Positions 28,751 through 37,519 are shown, numbered from the stretch's first letter. The stretch: 64,000 bases of DNA from CAYVQU01 sp964453155 (GCA_964453155.1 CAYVQU010000005.1:7167-71166); one strand, 5' to 3'. Made by a program: numbers and translations. The notes: a model not told the origin generated them from the sequence alone.

Positions 28751-30545
28751 CCCCCAACCTTAGAACGGCCAGGAAGGCTTCCTGCGGGATTTCGACATGT
28801 CCCACCATCTTCATGCGTTTCTTGCCTTTTTTCTGTTTCTCGAGCAATTTACGTTTACGAGATACATCCCCGCCATAGCACTTGGCAAGCACATCTTTGC
28901 GCAGTGCTTTGACCGTGGCCCGGGAGATCACCCGGTTGGCCGCGGAGGCCTGAATGGGGACTTCGAATAACTGACGCGGGATCAATTTGCGCAATTTGGT
29001 GACCAGCCGCTGCCCTTTGTGATAGGCATCATCCCGATGAACGATCAAGGCAAAAGCATCTACCGGTTCTTTACTGACCAAAACTTCAAGTTTGACCAGA
29101 TCATCCCGCCGATATTCCAGGAATTGGTAATCCATGGAGGCATAGCCGCGGGTCCGGGCTTTGAGTTGGTCAAAGAAATCGACGATTAATTCGCCGAGGG
29201 GAATCTCAAAGTTTAACTGAACTCGGTTTGGGGTCGGATAATCCTGTTCGAGGAATCTGCCCCGTTTTTTGGTGACCAAATCCATCACAGTCCCGTAATA
29301 ATCGGTGGGCGTGAAGATTTGGAGATTCATCCACGGTTCCCGAATTTCGGTGATATCGCCTTCATTAGGGAGTTCGGCGGGGGAATCGATCAAAATGGTA
29401 TCCCCGGTGTTCATGACAACCTGATATTCCACTGAAGGCGCGGTGAAAATGACGTCGAGATCATATTCGCGCTCCAACCGTTCTTGGATGATCTCCATGT
29501 GGAACATTCCTAAAAATCCGCAGCGAAAACCGAAGTTGAGGGCCTGGGAGGTTTCCGGCTCGTAAGAAAGCGCGGCATCGTTCAGTTGCAATTTGGCTAA
29601 CGCATCCCGCAAATTCTCATAATCTTCACCTTCAACCGGATAAACCCCGGCAAAAACCATCGATTTGGGGTGCTGATAACCCGGCAGCGGTTCCGTGGAG
29701 GGGTTTTTTGCCAGCGTTACGGTATCACCGACCCGACATTGCTCAATCGTTTTTAACCCCGTTGCGATATACCCTACTTCCCCGGAAGAAATTTTATCCA
29801 CCCCGGTCATGCGCGGCGTGAAGACCCCAATCTCAACTGGTTTGATGTTGGCATCGGTCGCGATTAACTTCAGATTGTCAGTCCCGGTTAATTCGCCGTC
29901 AAACACGCGGACGTAAGCCACTACGCCTTTATAGGAATCGTAGTGTGTATCAAAAATTAAGGCCCGGAGGGTTTTCTCAGAGTCACCTTGGGGCGGAGAA
30001 ATATTTTCGATAACGGTGCCCAAAACCGGTTCCACATTCATCCCCGCTTTAGCCGAGATTTGGAGAATGTCTTCGGGATCGGTTCCCAACAGGTTACTGA
30101 TCTCGTCAGCAATTTCATCCGGTCGAGCTGAGAGCAGATCGATTTTGTTGATGAGGGGGATGATTTCGAGGTCAGCTTCGAGGGCCAGATAGAGATTGGC
30201 CAGAGTTTGGGCTTCCATCCCCTGGGAGGCGTCAACGACGAGGAGAGCCCCCTCACAAGCATACAACGCCCGGCTAACTTCATAGCCAAAGTCCACATGG
30301 CCGGGGGTGTCGATCAAGTTGAGCTCATAGGTCTCACCATCGGGCGCGGTGTAATCCATTCGCACGGCAGAGGCTTTGATAGTGACACCTTTCTCACGCT
30401 CCAAATCCATGGAATCGAGGACCTGATCGGTCATCTCACGGTCGGAGATGGTGCCCGTCAATTGTAACAGCCGATCAGCCAGGGTCGATTTGCCATGATC
30501 GATATGGGCGATAATACAAAAGTTTCGAATTCTTTCTGGTTGCAT
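28743..30545 (-). CDS. lepA: Elongation factor 4 (LepA)
   Basis: Translational GTPase of 600 aa that back-translocates or remodels stalled ribosomes. G1 is AHIDHGKST, G3 DTPGHVDF and G4 NKIDL, and the LepA-specific C-terminal domain ends in SRKRKLLEKQKKGKKRMK. Length and domain order match the family. The ATG at 30545 has no Shine-Dalgarno. A TATACT on the minus strand lies 10 nt upstream, so the message might be leaderless, but the -35 region is poor. An inverted purine-rich repeat lies just upstream. Confidence 0.98.
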   Translation of the reverse strand: MQPERIRNFCIIAHIDHGKSTLADRLLQLTGTISDREMTDQVLDSMDLEREKGVTIKASAVRMDYTAPDGETYELNLIDTPGHVDFGYEVSRALYACEGALLVVDASQGMEAQTLANLYLALEADLEIIPLINKIDLLSARPDEIADEISNLLGTDPEDILQISAKAGMNVEPVLGTVIENISPPQGDSEKTLRALIFDTHYDSYKGVVAYVRVFDGELTGTDNLKLIATDANIKPVEIGVFTPRMTGVDKISSGEVGYIATGLKTIEQCRVGDTVTLAKNPSTEPLPGYQHPKSMVFAGVYPVEGEDYENLRDALAKLQLNDAALSYEPETSQALNFGFRCGFLGMFHMEIIQERLEREYDLDVIFTAPSVEYQVVMNTGDTILIDSPAELPNEGDITEIREPWMNLQIFTPTDYYGTVMDLVTKKRGRFLEQDYPTPNRVQLNFEIPLGELIVDFFDQLKARTRGYASMDYQFLEYRRDDLVKLEVLVSKEPVDAFALIVHRDDAYHKGQRLVTKLRKLIPRQLFEVPIQASAANRVISRATVKALRKDVLAKCYGGDVSRKRKLLEKQKKGKKRMKMVGHVEIPQEAFLAVLRLGDD

Positions 30546-30585
30546 AGCGGGGGGTAGTATACCCGATGAATGCGGATTGGAGAAT

Positions 30586-30650
30586 GGGGATAGAGATAGA
30601 GAATGGGGATTTGGGATTGCCTCTATCTCCCCTCTCTATCTCTATCTTCT
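30586..30650. repeat. Purine/pyrimidine inverted repeat with heptamer-like units
   Basis: A purine arm (30586-30609, units like GGGGATA and GAGATAG) is followed by an inverted pyrimidine arm (30620-30650) that can pair with it along about 20 positions with a short shift. It covers the last codons of the MFS gene and the gap before lepA. There is no T-run, so it is not a classical terminator. Confidence 0.65.
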
Positions 30651-31870
30651 ACCCGTACAAATATATAAATGAGGAGAGTGATGGCTCCCAAGGCCGCCAG
30701 CGCGATCCCCACGCCAAAGAGATCAGCCAGGTAGCCGAGGAGCGGGGCAAAGATGGCGGCCAGGATGGTGGTGAATTGGGCTTCGACAGACAAGCCGGAG
30801 GCCATGACGCGGTGAGAGATTTGATCGCTAACGAAGGCCACATTCATCGGTTTCCGTAGGTTTTGGAGAAGGTAGAAACCCAGGAAAACGAGGATAGATA
30901 TGATGCTTAGGTTCCAGGAGTTTGCGAGTCCGGCGATGAGCATGAATAGCACCCCTAAAATGAAGGTCAGGTTGATGGGTCTGGCTACATTTTCAAAGCG
31001 GCGGCTGACCTGATCCGCGCTGCGGGAAGCATAACTGGTCAACAAATAAATGCCAAAGTAGACCAAACCAATGACAATGCCACTCCGTTTTACATCGTCG
31101 GTGATCAAGAACAGGGGCAATGACAAAGCAAAGATCTCTAGAATCGGTTGGAGGTAATCTTTGGTGGCTTTGAACAAGGCTGAAAAGCTAGCACTGTTGA
31201 GAATGGCACGCATCGCGTGTCGATCGGTGAAAATCCCGAAAAAATCTTTAAAAGTAATTTTAGTTTGTTCCAGGAGAAATCCTTGGTCAAGCTGGATCAA
31301 TTCACCATCCAATTCGGCAGGATAGGTTGCCAAATTGATTAAATCCAGCACATAGGGGATTGTTGCTGCCAAAAACATCAGGCGATAATCGCCGGTATAG
31401 AAGAGCAACGCAGCCGCGATCAGGGAGTTAATCGCCGAACCAAATTGGGACGCGGCCCGGGTCCGGCCATAATAGGCAACTTTTTGACCCAGCCAATCAT
31501 TGATTTTCAAATATTCTAAAATGAGGGCTTTGTGGGTTCCCGAACGAAAAGCCTCCCCGATACCAAACAAGACCATCGCCAGGGCATATATGTAGAAATC
31601 GGTAAACGAAAAGAATATCAGAAACGATACGATGTAGGCCGAAAACGCCAACACCATCGCTTTACGCCGTCCGAGAGCATCCGCGAAAACTCCCGTCGGG
31701 ATTTCCATCAGATTATTGGTCAACTCTCGGATGGAAATCAAAACCCCAATTTCCAAAAAACTCAATCCCGCAGCCCGGAAAATTAGAATGATGAAGGGTT
31801 CAAAGAAGCGTAGATTTTTTAGAAACCCATAAGCTGAAAAACGATAAAACTGGCGATCTTTGGTGATCAT
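30623..31870 (-). CDS. Major facilitator superfamily transporter
   Basis: About 415 aa with 12 hydrophobic segments. The cytoplasmic loop 2-3 motif is recognisable as GVFADALGRRKAMVLAF, matching the MFS motif GxxxDxxGRR. The central loop is polar, as usual. The ATG at 31870 has a strong GGGAGG 4 nt upstream and is preferred over the TTG at 31921. The C-terminus (VEDRDREGR) is encoded by a repetitive purine-rich tract, so the end of the protein may vary. The substrate cannot be inferred; the gene is not clearly tied to its neighbours. Confidence 0.9.
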   Translation of the reverse strand: MITKDRQFYRFSAYGFLKNLRFFEPFIILIFRAAGLSFLEIGVLISIRELTNNLMEIPTGVFADALGRRKAMVLAFSAYIVSFLIFFSFTDFYIYALAMVLFGIGEAFRSGTHKALILEYLKINDWLGQKVAYYGRTRAASQFGSAINSLIAAALLFYTGDYRLMFLAATIPYVLDLINLATYPAELDGELIQLDQGFLLEQTKITFKDFFGIFTDRHAMRAILNSASFSALFKATKDYLQPILEIFALSLPLFLITDDVKRSGIVIGLVYFGIYLLTSYASRSADQVSRRFENVARPINLTFILGVLFMLIAGLANSWNLSIISILVFLGFYLLQNLRKPMNVAFVSDQISHRVMASGLSVEAQFTTILAAIFAPLLGYLADLFGVGIALAALGAITLLIYIFVRVEDRDREGR

Positions 31871-31925
31871 TGGCCCTCCCAGATAATTTGTGTTTTTCAA
31901 TTGTAAATGATTTATCCCCAAAAAG

Positions 31926-32029
31926 CAGATTTCGGTCAGAACATCATTGAAAATGCGTGCTCAAACTGAAATCTGGTAATGTTTTGCGGTAGATGTTGCT
32001 AATCTTTTACCTAACAAAAACCGCAAAAC
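31926..32029 (+). repeat. Dispersed double-hairpin element, copy B
   Basis: Hairpin 1 pairs CAGATTTCGGT (31926-31936) with ACTGAAATCTG (31965-31975), including one G-T wobble, over a 28-nt loop. Hairpin 2 pairs GTTTTGCGGT (31981-31990) with ACCGCAAAAC (32020-32029) over a 29-nt loop, 5 nt apart from the first. Stem bases that differ from copy A are compensated on the other arm. It lies in a gap between two minus-strand genes, next to an intrinsic terminator. Confidence 0.85.
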
Positions 32030-32057
32030 ACAAAAGCCCCCTCGATTTGAGGGGGCT
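32028..32057 (-). terminator. Intrinsic terminator of the SH3b protein gene
   Basis: Plus-strand arms AGCCCCCTC (32035-32043) and GAGGGGGCT (32049-32057) form a 9-bp GC-rich stem with a 5-nt loop, followed on the minus strand by TTTTGTGTTTTG. It begins 20 nt after the stop codon at 32077. Confidence 0.9.
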
Positions 32058-32076
32058 GCAGTTCGAATTGAAAAAA

Positions 32077-33207
32077 TTACTCGATAGGCTCTAGGAAGTA
32101 GAACGGGTTACCAATTGAACCTTCGGCGGCCCAACCGGTGATGCCATCATCTTTCTCAACCTGCCACCACATGTAAGCGCCTTCTTGATGGGGTAAACAT
32201 TCCGGGCCACCAACAACCTCAATTTGTGAATTATAGAAGAGTGAACCAGAGAGGTTATTTTCTATTCCAGGCGAATCTCGCAAATTCAAGTTCGTCATCA
32301 CCCGCGCAGTCTGACCAATTTCTAACCGCGGCGGCAATGCCAGCGGACAGTCAACTTGCGCCGGAGCGGTTTGTTGTTCTTCAACAACGGGTTCGACAAC
32401 CATATCCCAGTTCATGGTTGCTGCATTCCAAACATATTGGGGATTACCATCCGCATCGGGTACTACCCAATCGCCATCTTCATTTGAGACTGGCTGGGTA
32501 TTTGCAGACAAATTGGCTGTCAGATCGGCAGGGATAACCGGTACCCAGTGTCCGTTGTCAGCATCCAATGTATAAGCTGCCGTTCCATCCGGCGTCAGAA
32601 TTTCTCCGGTATCAGCATTATAGTTCCATTCGAAATCAGCTGTGGGAAAAGCAGGAACTTCTGGTTCGGTGACTACTTCGCTGGCAACTTTGTCCCAGGT
32701 CAAGGTGTCAGCATTCCAGTTATAGAGGGCGGTACCATCATCGGCAACGACTTGCCAGCCATCAATATCATTCCCGGCCAGTTTCGAACCTGCAGGGAAA
32801 TCGGCAGTCATATCTTCGGCAATAAATGGTTCCCAAGTCCCACTTTCAGCGTTTAATCGATAGGCTGGGTTGCCATCAACCGTATATAACACTCCTTCTT
32901 CAGGGTTGTAGTTGAAAGCGGTTCCAGATGACGGAAAATCGGGCAGTTCCATTTCTGGTTGCTCAACTTCTTCAGCAGTTTCGGTCGCCTGTTCTTCGAT
33001 GGGTTCTTCTTTTTCCTGGTTTTGATCGCCAGAATCATCCCCAGTTTCTGCTTCTACGCCAGTAATCTCCTGCGATTCTTCTACAACTGGGACCTCAGCC
33101 ACAACTTCAGCGGCCTGATTTTGCATTTGGATTAATAGGACAACGATAATCACAACCAAAACTGTCGCGACAACGAATTTAAATATATCGAACGTTCTAG
33201 TATTCAT
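32077..33207 (-). CDS. Membrane-anchored protein with tandem W-rich repeats and C-terminal SH3b domain
   Basis: A protein of 376 aa with one N-terminal membrane helix (FKFVVATVLVVIIVVLLI) and no lipobox, then a long Glu/Val-rich spacer. Two homologous ~80-aa repeats follow; each has a FNYN or WNYN opening, a Y-x-L-N/D-A segment before a Trp, and a closing YNWNA or YVWNA block. The C-terminus is an SH3b-like domain (ARVMTNLNLRDSPG... WWQVEKDDGITGWAAEG), a fold that usually binds cell-wall or surface polymers. AGGA lies 8 nt before the ATG. Its own terminator follows. It is probably a surface protein; its exact function is unknown. Confidence 0.8.
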   Translation of the reverse strand: MNTRTFDIFKFVVATVLVVIIVVLLIQMQNQAAEVVAEVPVVEESQEITGVEAETGDDSGDQNQEKEEPIEEQATETAEEVEQPEMELPDFPSSGTAFNYNPEEGVLYTVDGNPAYRLNAESGTWEPFIAEDMTADFPAGSKLAGNDIDGWQVVADDGTALYNWNADTLTWDKVASEVVTEPEVPAFPTADFEWNYNADTGEILTPDGTAAYTLDADNGHWVPVIPADLTANLSANTQPVSNEDGDWVVPDADGNPQYVWNAATMNWDMVVEPVVEEQQTAPAQVDCPLALPPRLEIGQTARVMTNLNLRDSPGIENNLSGSLFYNSQIEVVGGPECLPHQEGAYMWWQVEKDDGITGWAAEGSIGNPFYFLEPIE

Positions 33208-33216
33208 CCGCTTGTC

Positions 33217-33954
33217 CTAATCGATCTGATGATCAATCTCGGCCAATTCCCGAGCCTGACGGATCAATTCATCTTCATCCGCGAGACGTTTGATATCTTC
33301 GCCGACTACCGCCTCCAAATCAGCGGGGGTCAATGTACCTAAATGAGCGTAGGTGTAAATTCCGGCTTCATTGAGTTTCTTCTCGATTACTGGGCCGATA
33401 CCTTTAATTTTGCTGAGTTTGTCGGGGATCAGGTCTCCGGCCAAAATTGTGGCTCGATTGATTAGGGCCTCTTCATTTGCTAGACGTTTGATATCGTCCC
33501 CAACAATTTCTTCCAATTGATGTGGTGAAAGGGCTCCCAATTGGGAATAAGTTTGAATACCAGCCGCATTTAATTTCTTTTGAATAACCGCCCCAATACC
33601 CTTGATTTTGGTAAGATCATCTGGAACGATTTCTTCTTCGGGTTCGGCCTCAACTTCAATGGCGGCTGCACTACGAGTTTCTTGTTCTCCAGATTCAACT
33701 TTTTCTGGGGTTGGATCGGCTTGAGCACCGGCAACGGTTTCGATTTCGGTTCTGAGGTTCTGATTTTCAGTCTCTAATTTCGTGACTTTCTCATTAAAAT
33801 CAGCATTTTGTTGACGTAAGCGATCGACTTCAGACTTGAGGGTTTCAGTCTCAGATTTACACTTCTTACGCCAATAGAAAAAGTCAATGATCCATTCGAT
33901 CACCCAGCCGACCAGCAAACCGATGACAAACGCTAAGATTACATTGGTATTCAT
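33217..33954 (-). CDS. Membrane-anchored coiled-coil protein with two helix-hairpin-helix domains
   Basis: A protein of 245 aa. Residues ~5-25 form a membrane helix (ILAFVIGLLVGWVIEWIIDF). They are followed by a coiled coil with heptad leucines to ~70, an acidic linker, and two copies of a ~60-aa domain that begins DDLTKIKGIGAVIQKKLNAAG and DKLSKIKGIGPVIEKKLNEAG. The KGIGP/KGIGA hairpins are HhH DNA-binding or protein-binding motifs, as in DUF4332-like and ribosomal-protein-fused domains. The combination suggests a membrane tether for DNA or another partner. AGGAG lies 8 nt before the ATG. The SH3b gene follows after 9 nt, so the two are probably one operon. Confidence 0.82.
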   Translation of the reverse strand: MNTNVILAFVIGLLVGWVIEWIIDFFYWRKKCKSETETLKSEVDRLRQQNADFNEKVTKLETENQNLRTEIETVAGAQADPTPEKVESGEQETRSAAAIEVEAEPEEEIVPDDLTKIKGIGAVIQKKLNAAGIQTYSQLGALSPHQLEEIVGDDIKRLANEEALINRATILAGDLIPDKLSKIKGIGPVIEKKLNEAGIYTYAHLGTLTPADLEAVVGEDIKRLADEDELIRQARELAEIDHQID

Positions 33955-34046
33955 TTATTTTACTCCTAAAAATTGAGTTTATGATGGTTTTCCGCCACCA
34001 CAAATGAGATGCTACCGGGTTCACTATTCTTACCCTGGGAAAATGA

Positions 34047-34856
34047 TCACCGTTCCGAATTTTCTTCCATTTGTGGAACTACACAAGTAACCAACTTCTG
34101 GATATTATCTCCAGAAACAACCTCGACTTGAGGAAATGTGAGCCAGGCTAAAAACTCTACATTTCCTTTCGGTCCTAACACCGGAGAACGGGCCAGACCC
34201 CTAATCTCAAAACCCGTTTCGACGACAAATGAAAGCACCTCTGCCAACACCTGGCGATGAATTTCGGGATTCCTCACCACTCCTTTGCCACGGGCCACTT
34301 GTTTCCGCCCGGCCTCGAATTGGGGCTTGATGAGCGCCAAGGCCTCCCCCGCCTCCCCCCAGGCCTTAATTACGGGTAATAAAATCTTCAACGAAATAAA
34401 TGAAGCATCGATCGTTACAAAATCAATGGTTTCTGGCAGGGATTCAACATATCGAGCATTGGTCCCCTCCATGACGACTACCCGGGGATCATTCCGCATT
34501 TTCCAATGCAAAATCCCTTGCCCCACATCAATGGCATAGACCTTCTCAGCCCCATTTTGCAGCAAACAATCGGTAAATCCACCTGTGGAGGCCCCCACAT
34601 CGGCGCAGATTTTGCCGTTTACGTCCAGATCGAAAGTTTCAAACGCGGCGGCCAATTTATCTCCACCACGGGAGACAAACCGCGGGCCATGATCTACCGT
34701 CAACGCCACGTTGTCAGCGATCTTGTGCGAGGGTTTCGAGACCACCTGCCCGTCCGCCCTCACCTGTCCGGCCATCACTAGCCGTTGGGCCAAAGACCGA
34801 CTCTCTACCAACCCTCTCTCCACCAATAAAACATCTACCCGAACTTTTTTCGACAT
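34047..34856 (-). CDS. tlyA: TlyA-family rRNA (cytidine-2'-O)-methyltransferase
   Basis: Two-domain protein of 269 aa. An N-terminal S4 RNA-binding domain (VRVDVLLVERGLVESRSLAQRLVMAGQV) precedes an FtsJ-like SAM methyltransferase domain with motif ADVGASTGGFTDCLLQNGA and AIDVGQGILHWKMR. TlyA proteins 2'-O-methylate 16S and 23S rRNA and can influence capreomycin sensitivity in mycobacteria. I chose the ATG at 34856 (SKKVRVDVLL is the normal family start). The frame runs on to a TTG at 34898, which would add 14 unlikely residues. No clear Shine-Dalgarno is seen. It is divergent from the isoprenoid operon. Confidence 0.94.
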   Translation of the reverse strand: MSKKVRVDVLLVERGLVESRSLAQRLVMAGQVRADGQVVSKPSHKIADNVALTVDHGPRFVSRGGDKLAAAFETFDLDVNGKICADVGASTGGFTDCLLQNGAEKVYAIDVGQGILHWKMRNDPRVVVMEGTNARYVESLPETIDFVTIDASFISLKILLPVIKAWGEAGEALALIKPQFEAGRKQVARGKGVVRNPEIHRQVLAEVLSFVVETGFEIRGLARSPVLGPKGNVEFLAWLTFPQVEVVSGDNIQKLVTCVVPQMEENSER

Positions 34857-34898
34857 GGCGCAATTGTAACATTGGTCGATAGCGTCTAATTTGCTCAA

Positions 34899-34987
34899 GA
34901 AGTCTAAATGGTCTCAGTAGTCTAACTGGTCAGCCTCTTTCGACATCTCAGACGAATTAGACCTTTTAGACCTGTCAGACTATTTAG
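34899..34987. repeat. Inverted cluster of AGTCTAA/TGGTC units
   Basis: Units such as AGTCTAAATGGTCT and AGTCTAACTGGTC on the left (34911-34932) are mirrored by inverted versions on the right (34957-34985), so the segment can fold on itself with mismatches. It occupies the gap between the divergent tlyA and UbiA genes. No gene is seen in it. Confidence 0.6.
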
Positions 34988-34999
34988 CCCAATTCCCAA

Positions 35000-35028
35000 T
35001 TGACGATTCACTCAATCCCTAATATCAT
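35000..35028 (+). promoter_or_regulatory. Sigma-70-like promoter of the isoprenoid operon, possibly leaderless
   Basis: TTGACG (35000-35005), a 17-nt spacer and TATCAT (35023-35028) end only 6 nt before the ATG at 35035. Transcription would then begin at or next to the start codon, and no Shine-Dalgarno is present. Confidence 0.55.
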
Positions 35029-35034
35029 TTCATC

Positions 35035-35901
35035 ATGTTCACCGCCATCCTCAAAACCATGCGACCCAAACAGTGGGCCAAAAATGTGTTTCTCTTTGTA
35101 GGACTCATTTTTGACCGCAAACTAACCAACCCTGAAGCCATATTCCACACCATTTTAGGGGCTATCCTCTTTAGTCTGATCGCCAGTGTCGTGTATATCG
35201 TGAACGACATTGCCGATGTGGAGGCCGACCGCCAACACCCCAAAAAACGAACCCGACCCATCGCGGCTGGAACGCTCCCAATCTCAGTTGCCTGGGTTGT
35301 GGCCCTCATCATCGTTTTAATCGCGTTCCCCGCGGCTTATTTCCTGTCGCCGGGTTTTGCCGTGATTGCCATCATTTATCTACTGCTCAACCTGGTGTAT
35401 TCCAAATGGCTAAAACATATCGTTCTACTTGACATTATCATACTGGCCTCATTCTATGTGATCCGTGTGGCTGCGGGCGTGGCCCTGATCGATGTCGTGC
35501 GGTTTTCTCCCTGGCTGTATATTTTCACGACCTTCCTGGCACTCCTTATTGGGACCGGTAAACGCCGCGCCGAACTCGCGCAGCTCGAACCGGGAATGAA
35601 TACTCGCCGGGTACTCGAGGGTTATACCCTCAATTTTCTGGACCAGCTGATCACCCTGGCCTCGGGAATGACCATCATAACCTACAGTCTGTACACCTTC
35701 TCGGCCCCCAACCTACCTGAGAATCAAGCTATGATGTTCACGATCCCCTTCATTATTTACAGCATCTTTCGTTATCAATATTTGCTGCAAGTCAAAGACA
35801 CTGGCGGCGCTCCCGAGGAACTTGTCCTTTCAGACCGCGCCTTACTGGCCGCTATCCTGCTCTACGGCTTTAGCGTCCTGCTCATTTTCTATATTTTTTA
35901 A
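35035..35901 (+). CDS. UbiA-family prenyltransferase, decaprenyl-phosphate phosphoribosyltransferase-like
   Basis: Integral-membrane prenyltransferase of 288 aa. The first aspartate motif is NDIADVEADRQHPKKRTRPIAAG (residues 57-79) and the second region is YSKWLKHIVLLDIIILASF. The opening MRPKQWAKNVFLF and the HPKKRTRPIAAG block are typical of the phosphoribosyl-transferring subgroup (mycobacterial DPPR synthase relatives), which makes polyprenyl-phosphoribose. A quinone or lipid prenyltransferase role remains possible. It is the first gene of a plus-strand operon that includes mevalonate kinase 2 nt downstream, so prenyl supply and use are genetically linked. Confidence 0.88.
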   Translation: MFTAILKTMRPKQWAKNVFLFVGLIFDRKLTNPEAIFHTILGAILFSLIASVVYIVNDIADVEADRQHPKKRTRPIAAGTLPISVAWVVALIIVLIAFPAAYFLSPGFAVIAIIYLLLNLVYSKWLKHIVLLDIIILASFYVIRVAAGVALIDVVRFSPWLYIFTTFLALLIGTGKRRAELAQLEPGMNTRRVLEGYTLNFLDQLITLASGMTIITYSLYTFSAPNLPENQAMMFTIPFIIYSIFRYQYLLQVKDTGGAPEELVLSDRALLAAILLYGFSVLLIFYIF

Positions 35902-35903
35902 TC

Positions 35904-36848
35904 ATGCCTGCCTTCACCGCCTCTGCTCCGGGGAAAATCATCCTTTTTGGCGAACACGCGGTCGTTTACGGCCAACCGGCCATTGCGGTCCCCGTGACCC
36001 AGGTGCGCGCCACGGCAACTGTGACACCGAATATCGGGGGAAAATCTGGGGACGTAAAAATCATCGCTCCAGAAATAAAACTTGAGTCCAATTTAGCCGC
36101 GCTGCCACCTGGAAATCCCATAGGGTCGGCGGTTAATCAAGTCCTTACCAACCTGAAAGTTGATCGCATACCCGCCTGCACCCTAAAAGTGACCTCCACC
36201 ATCCCTGTCGCCGCCGGCCTGGGATCCGGCGCGGCGGTCTCGGTCGCCATTATCCGATCATTAGCTGGTTTTTTGGGCCGTCAACTCCCCAACGAAACCG
36301 TCTCCGCCCTGGCCTACGAAGTCGAAAAAATCCACCACGGCACCCCCTCCGGCATCGACAACACGGTGGTGACTTATGCCCAACCGGTCTACTTTGTGAA
36401 GGAGCAGCTGATTGAAACTTTCTCCATCGCCAAACCCTTCACCATCATCATCGGCGACACCGGCCTCCCCAGCCCAACCAAAGAAACAGTGGGGGCGGTA
36501 CGGGCAGCCTGGGAAGAAACCCCCTTTGTATACAACCAGATATTTGAAGCTATCGGCAATCTAACGAAACTCGCGCAGGAATGTCTCATACACGGGCAAA
36601 TCGAGCAGTTAGGGGATTGGCTGAATGAAAACCACACCCTGCTCCAAGAAATGGGCGTTTCATCCCCTCAACTAGACCAACTGGTGATTGCAGCTAGAGA
36701 TGCAGGGGCTTTAGGGGCTAAACTCTCAGGCGGCGGCCGCGGGGGTAATATGATCGCGCTGGCCACGGCTGAAAACACCCCAAACGTCTCCCTGGCTATA
36801 CGCAGTTCTGGCGCGATAAATACGATTACTACTCAGGTAAATACATGA
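35904..36848 (+). CDS. mvk: Mevalonate kinase
   Basis: GHMP-family kinase of 314 aa that phosphorylates mevalonate at position 5. Visible are the N-terminal SAPGKIILFGEHAVVYGQPA, the ATP-binding PVAAGLGSGAAVSVA, the catalytic-aspartate region GTPSGIDNTVVTY and the C-terminal LSGGGRGGNMIAL. Length and motif order are standard. It starts 2 nt after the prenyltransferase stop without a clear ribosome site and overlaps the next gene by an ATGA, so the operon is tightly coupled. Together with the isopentenyl phosphate kinase three genes on, it points to an alternative mevalonate pathway. Confidence 0.96.
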   Translation: MPAFTASAPGKIILFGEHAVVYGQPAIAVPVTQVRATATVTPNIGGKSGDVKIIAPEIKLESNLAALPPGNPIGSAVNQVLTNLKVDRIPACTLKVTSTIPVAAGLGSGAAVSVAIIRSLAGFLGRQLPNETVSALAYEVEKIHHGTPSGIDNTVVTYAQPVYFVKEQLIETFSIAKPFTIIIGDTGLPSPTKETVGAVRAAWEETPFVYNQIFEAIGNLTKLAQECLIHGQIEQLGDWLNENHTLLQEMGVSSPQLDQLVIAARDAGALGAKLSGGGRGGNMIALATAENTPNVSLAIRSSGAINTITTQVNT

Positions 36849-37519
36849 AAATCCTCGAAAAACAATTTCAGCATGTCATTGCCCTAATTCTTCTACTCAG
36901 TGGGGCGTATTTAATTACCCAAGGGAATGACTTTTTCACGGGTCAATTTCTAGCAATCTCCTCAAAAATCTGGTTCTGGGCTTCGATCGCAGTTCCGGTT
37001 ATCCATCAAGTCATCGTTATTTTCACCTGGCGCGGGGAACTCCACTATCAATGGATGACTGGCTGGTTCGGGGAGGGGGCATTCAAAATTTGGATGATCG
37101 GGTTTACGATCCTGTTCGTCGCCCGGCCAATTTCCGTGTGGGGATTGGCCATTGCTAATCGGGGCACCCTCCCCATTCAACCGGTAATTGGAATTATTTT
37201 GGGGCTGTTTTGTATCCCCCCCGTAGCTTATTTGGGATATTCGATCCATCATTATTTTGGTTTTGCCCGCGCCTTTGGGGAAGACCACTTCGAACCGGAT
37301 CGCTACCGCGATTTACCCTTTGTGGCCGAAGGCATCTTCCGCTGGACGCCCAACGCGATGTACAAATTCGGTTTCCTGGCCCTGTGGCTGCCTGGATTTT
37401 TGCTGATCTCTAAAGCTGCCCTACTCTCGGCACTGTTCAGCCACATCTATATTTGGGTCCATTTTTATTTCACCGAACTCCCCGATATGCACCATATTTA
37501 TGGGAAGGAATCAAAATGA
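36845..37519 (+). CDS. Polytopic membrane protein, phospholipid/isoprenylcysteine methyltransferase-like
   Basis: A protein of 224 aa with about five or six membrane helices. The C-terminal half (DLPFVAEGIFRWTPNAMYKFGFLALW ... HIYIWVHFYFTELPDMHHIYG) resembles the SAM-binding end of PEMT/ICMT-type membrane methyltransferases, in which an RxxPMY/RHPxY-like segment and a late acidic motif occur; the match is partial. It overlaps mvk (ATGA) and the next GNAT gene (ATGA). A role in modifying a prenylated or phospholipid substrate is suggested by position and fold, not proven. Confidence 0.6.
   Translation: MKILEKQFQHVIALILLLSGAYLITQGNDFFTGQFLAISSKIWFWASIAVPVIHQVIVIFTWRGELHYQWMTGWFGEGAFKIWMIGFTILFVARPISVWGLAIANRGTLPIQPVIGIILGLFCIPPVAYLGYSIHHYFGFARAFGEDHFEPDRYRDLPFVAEGIFRWTPNAMYKFGFLALWLPGFLLISKAALLSALFSHIYIWVHFYFTELPDMHHIYGKESK

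Noticed and set aside
33961..34040. Possible fourth copy of the double-hairpin element
   Set aside because: Only a short CGGTAGCAT-like match to copy C is present, and the stems do not form. I do not count it.
37453..37515. Longer N-terminus for the GNAT gene
   Set aside because: The extension lies inside the upstream membrane-protein gene. The ATG at 37516 has a ribosome site and the ATGA overlap.
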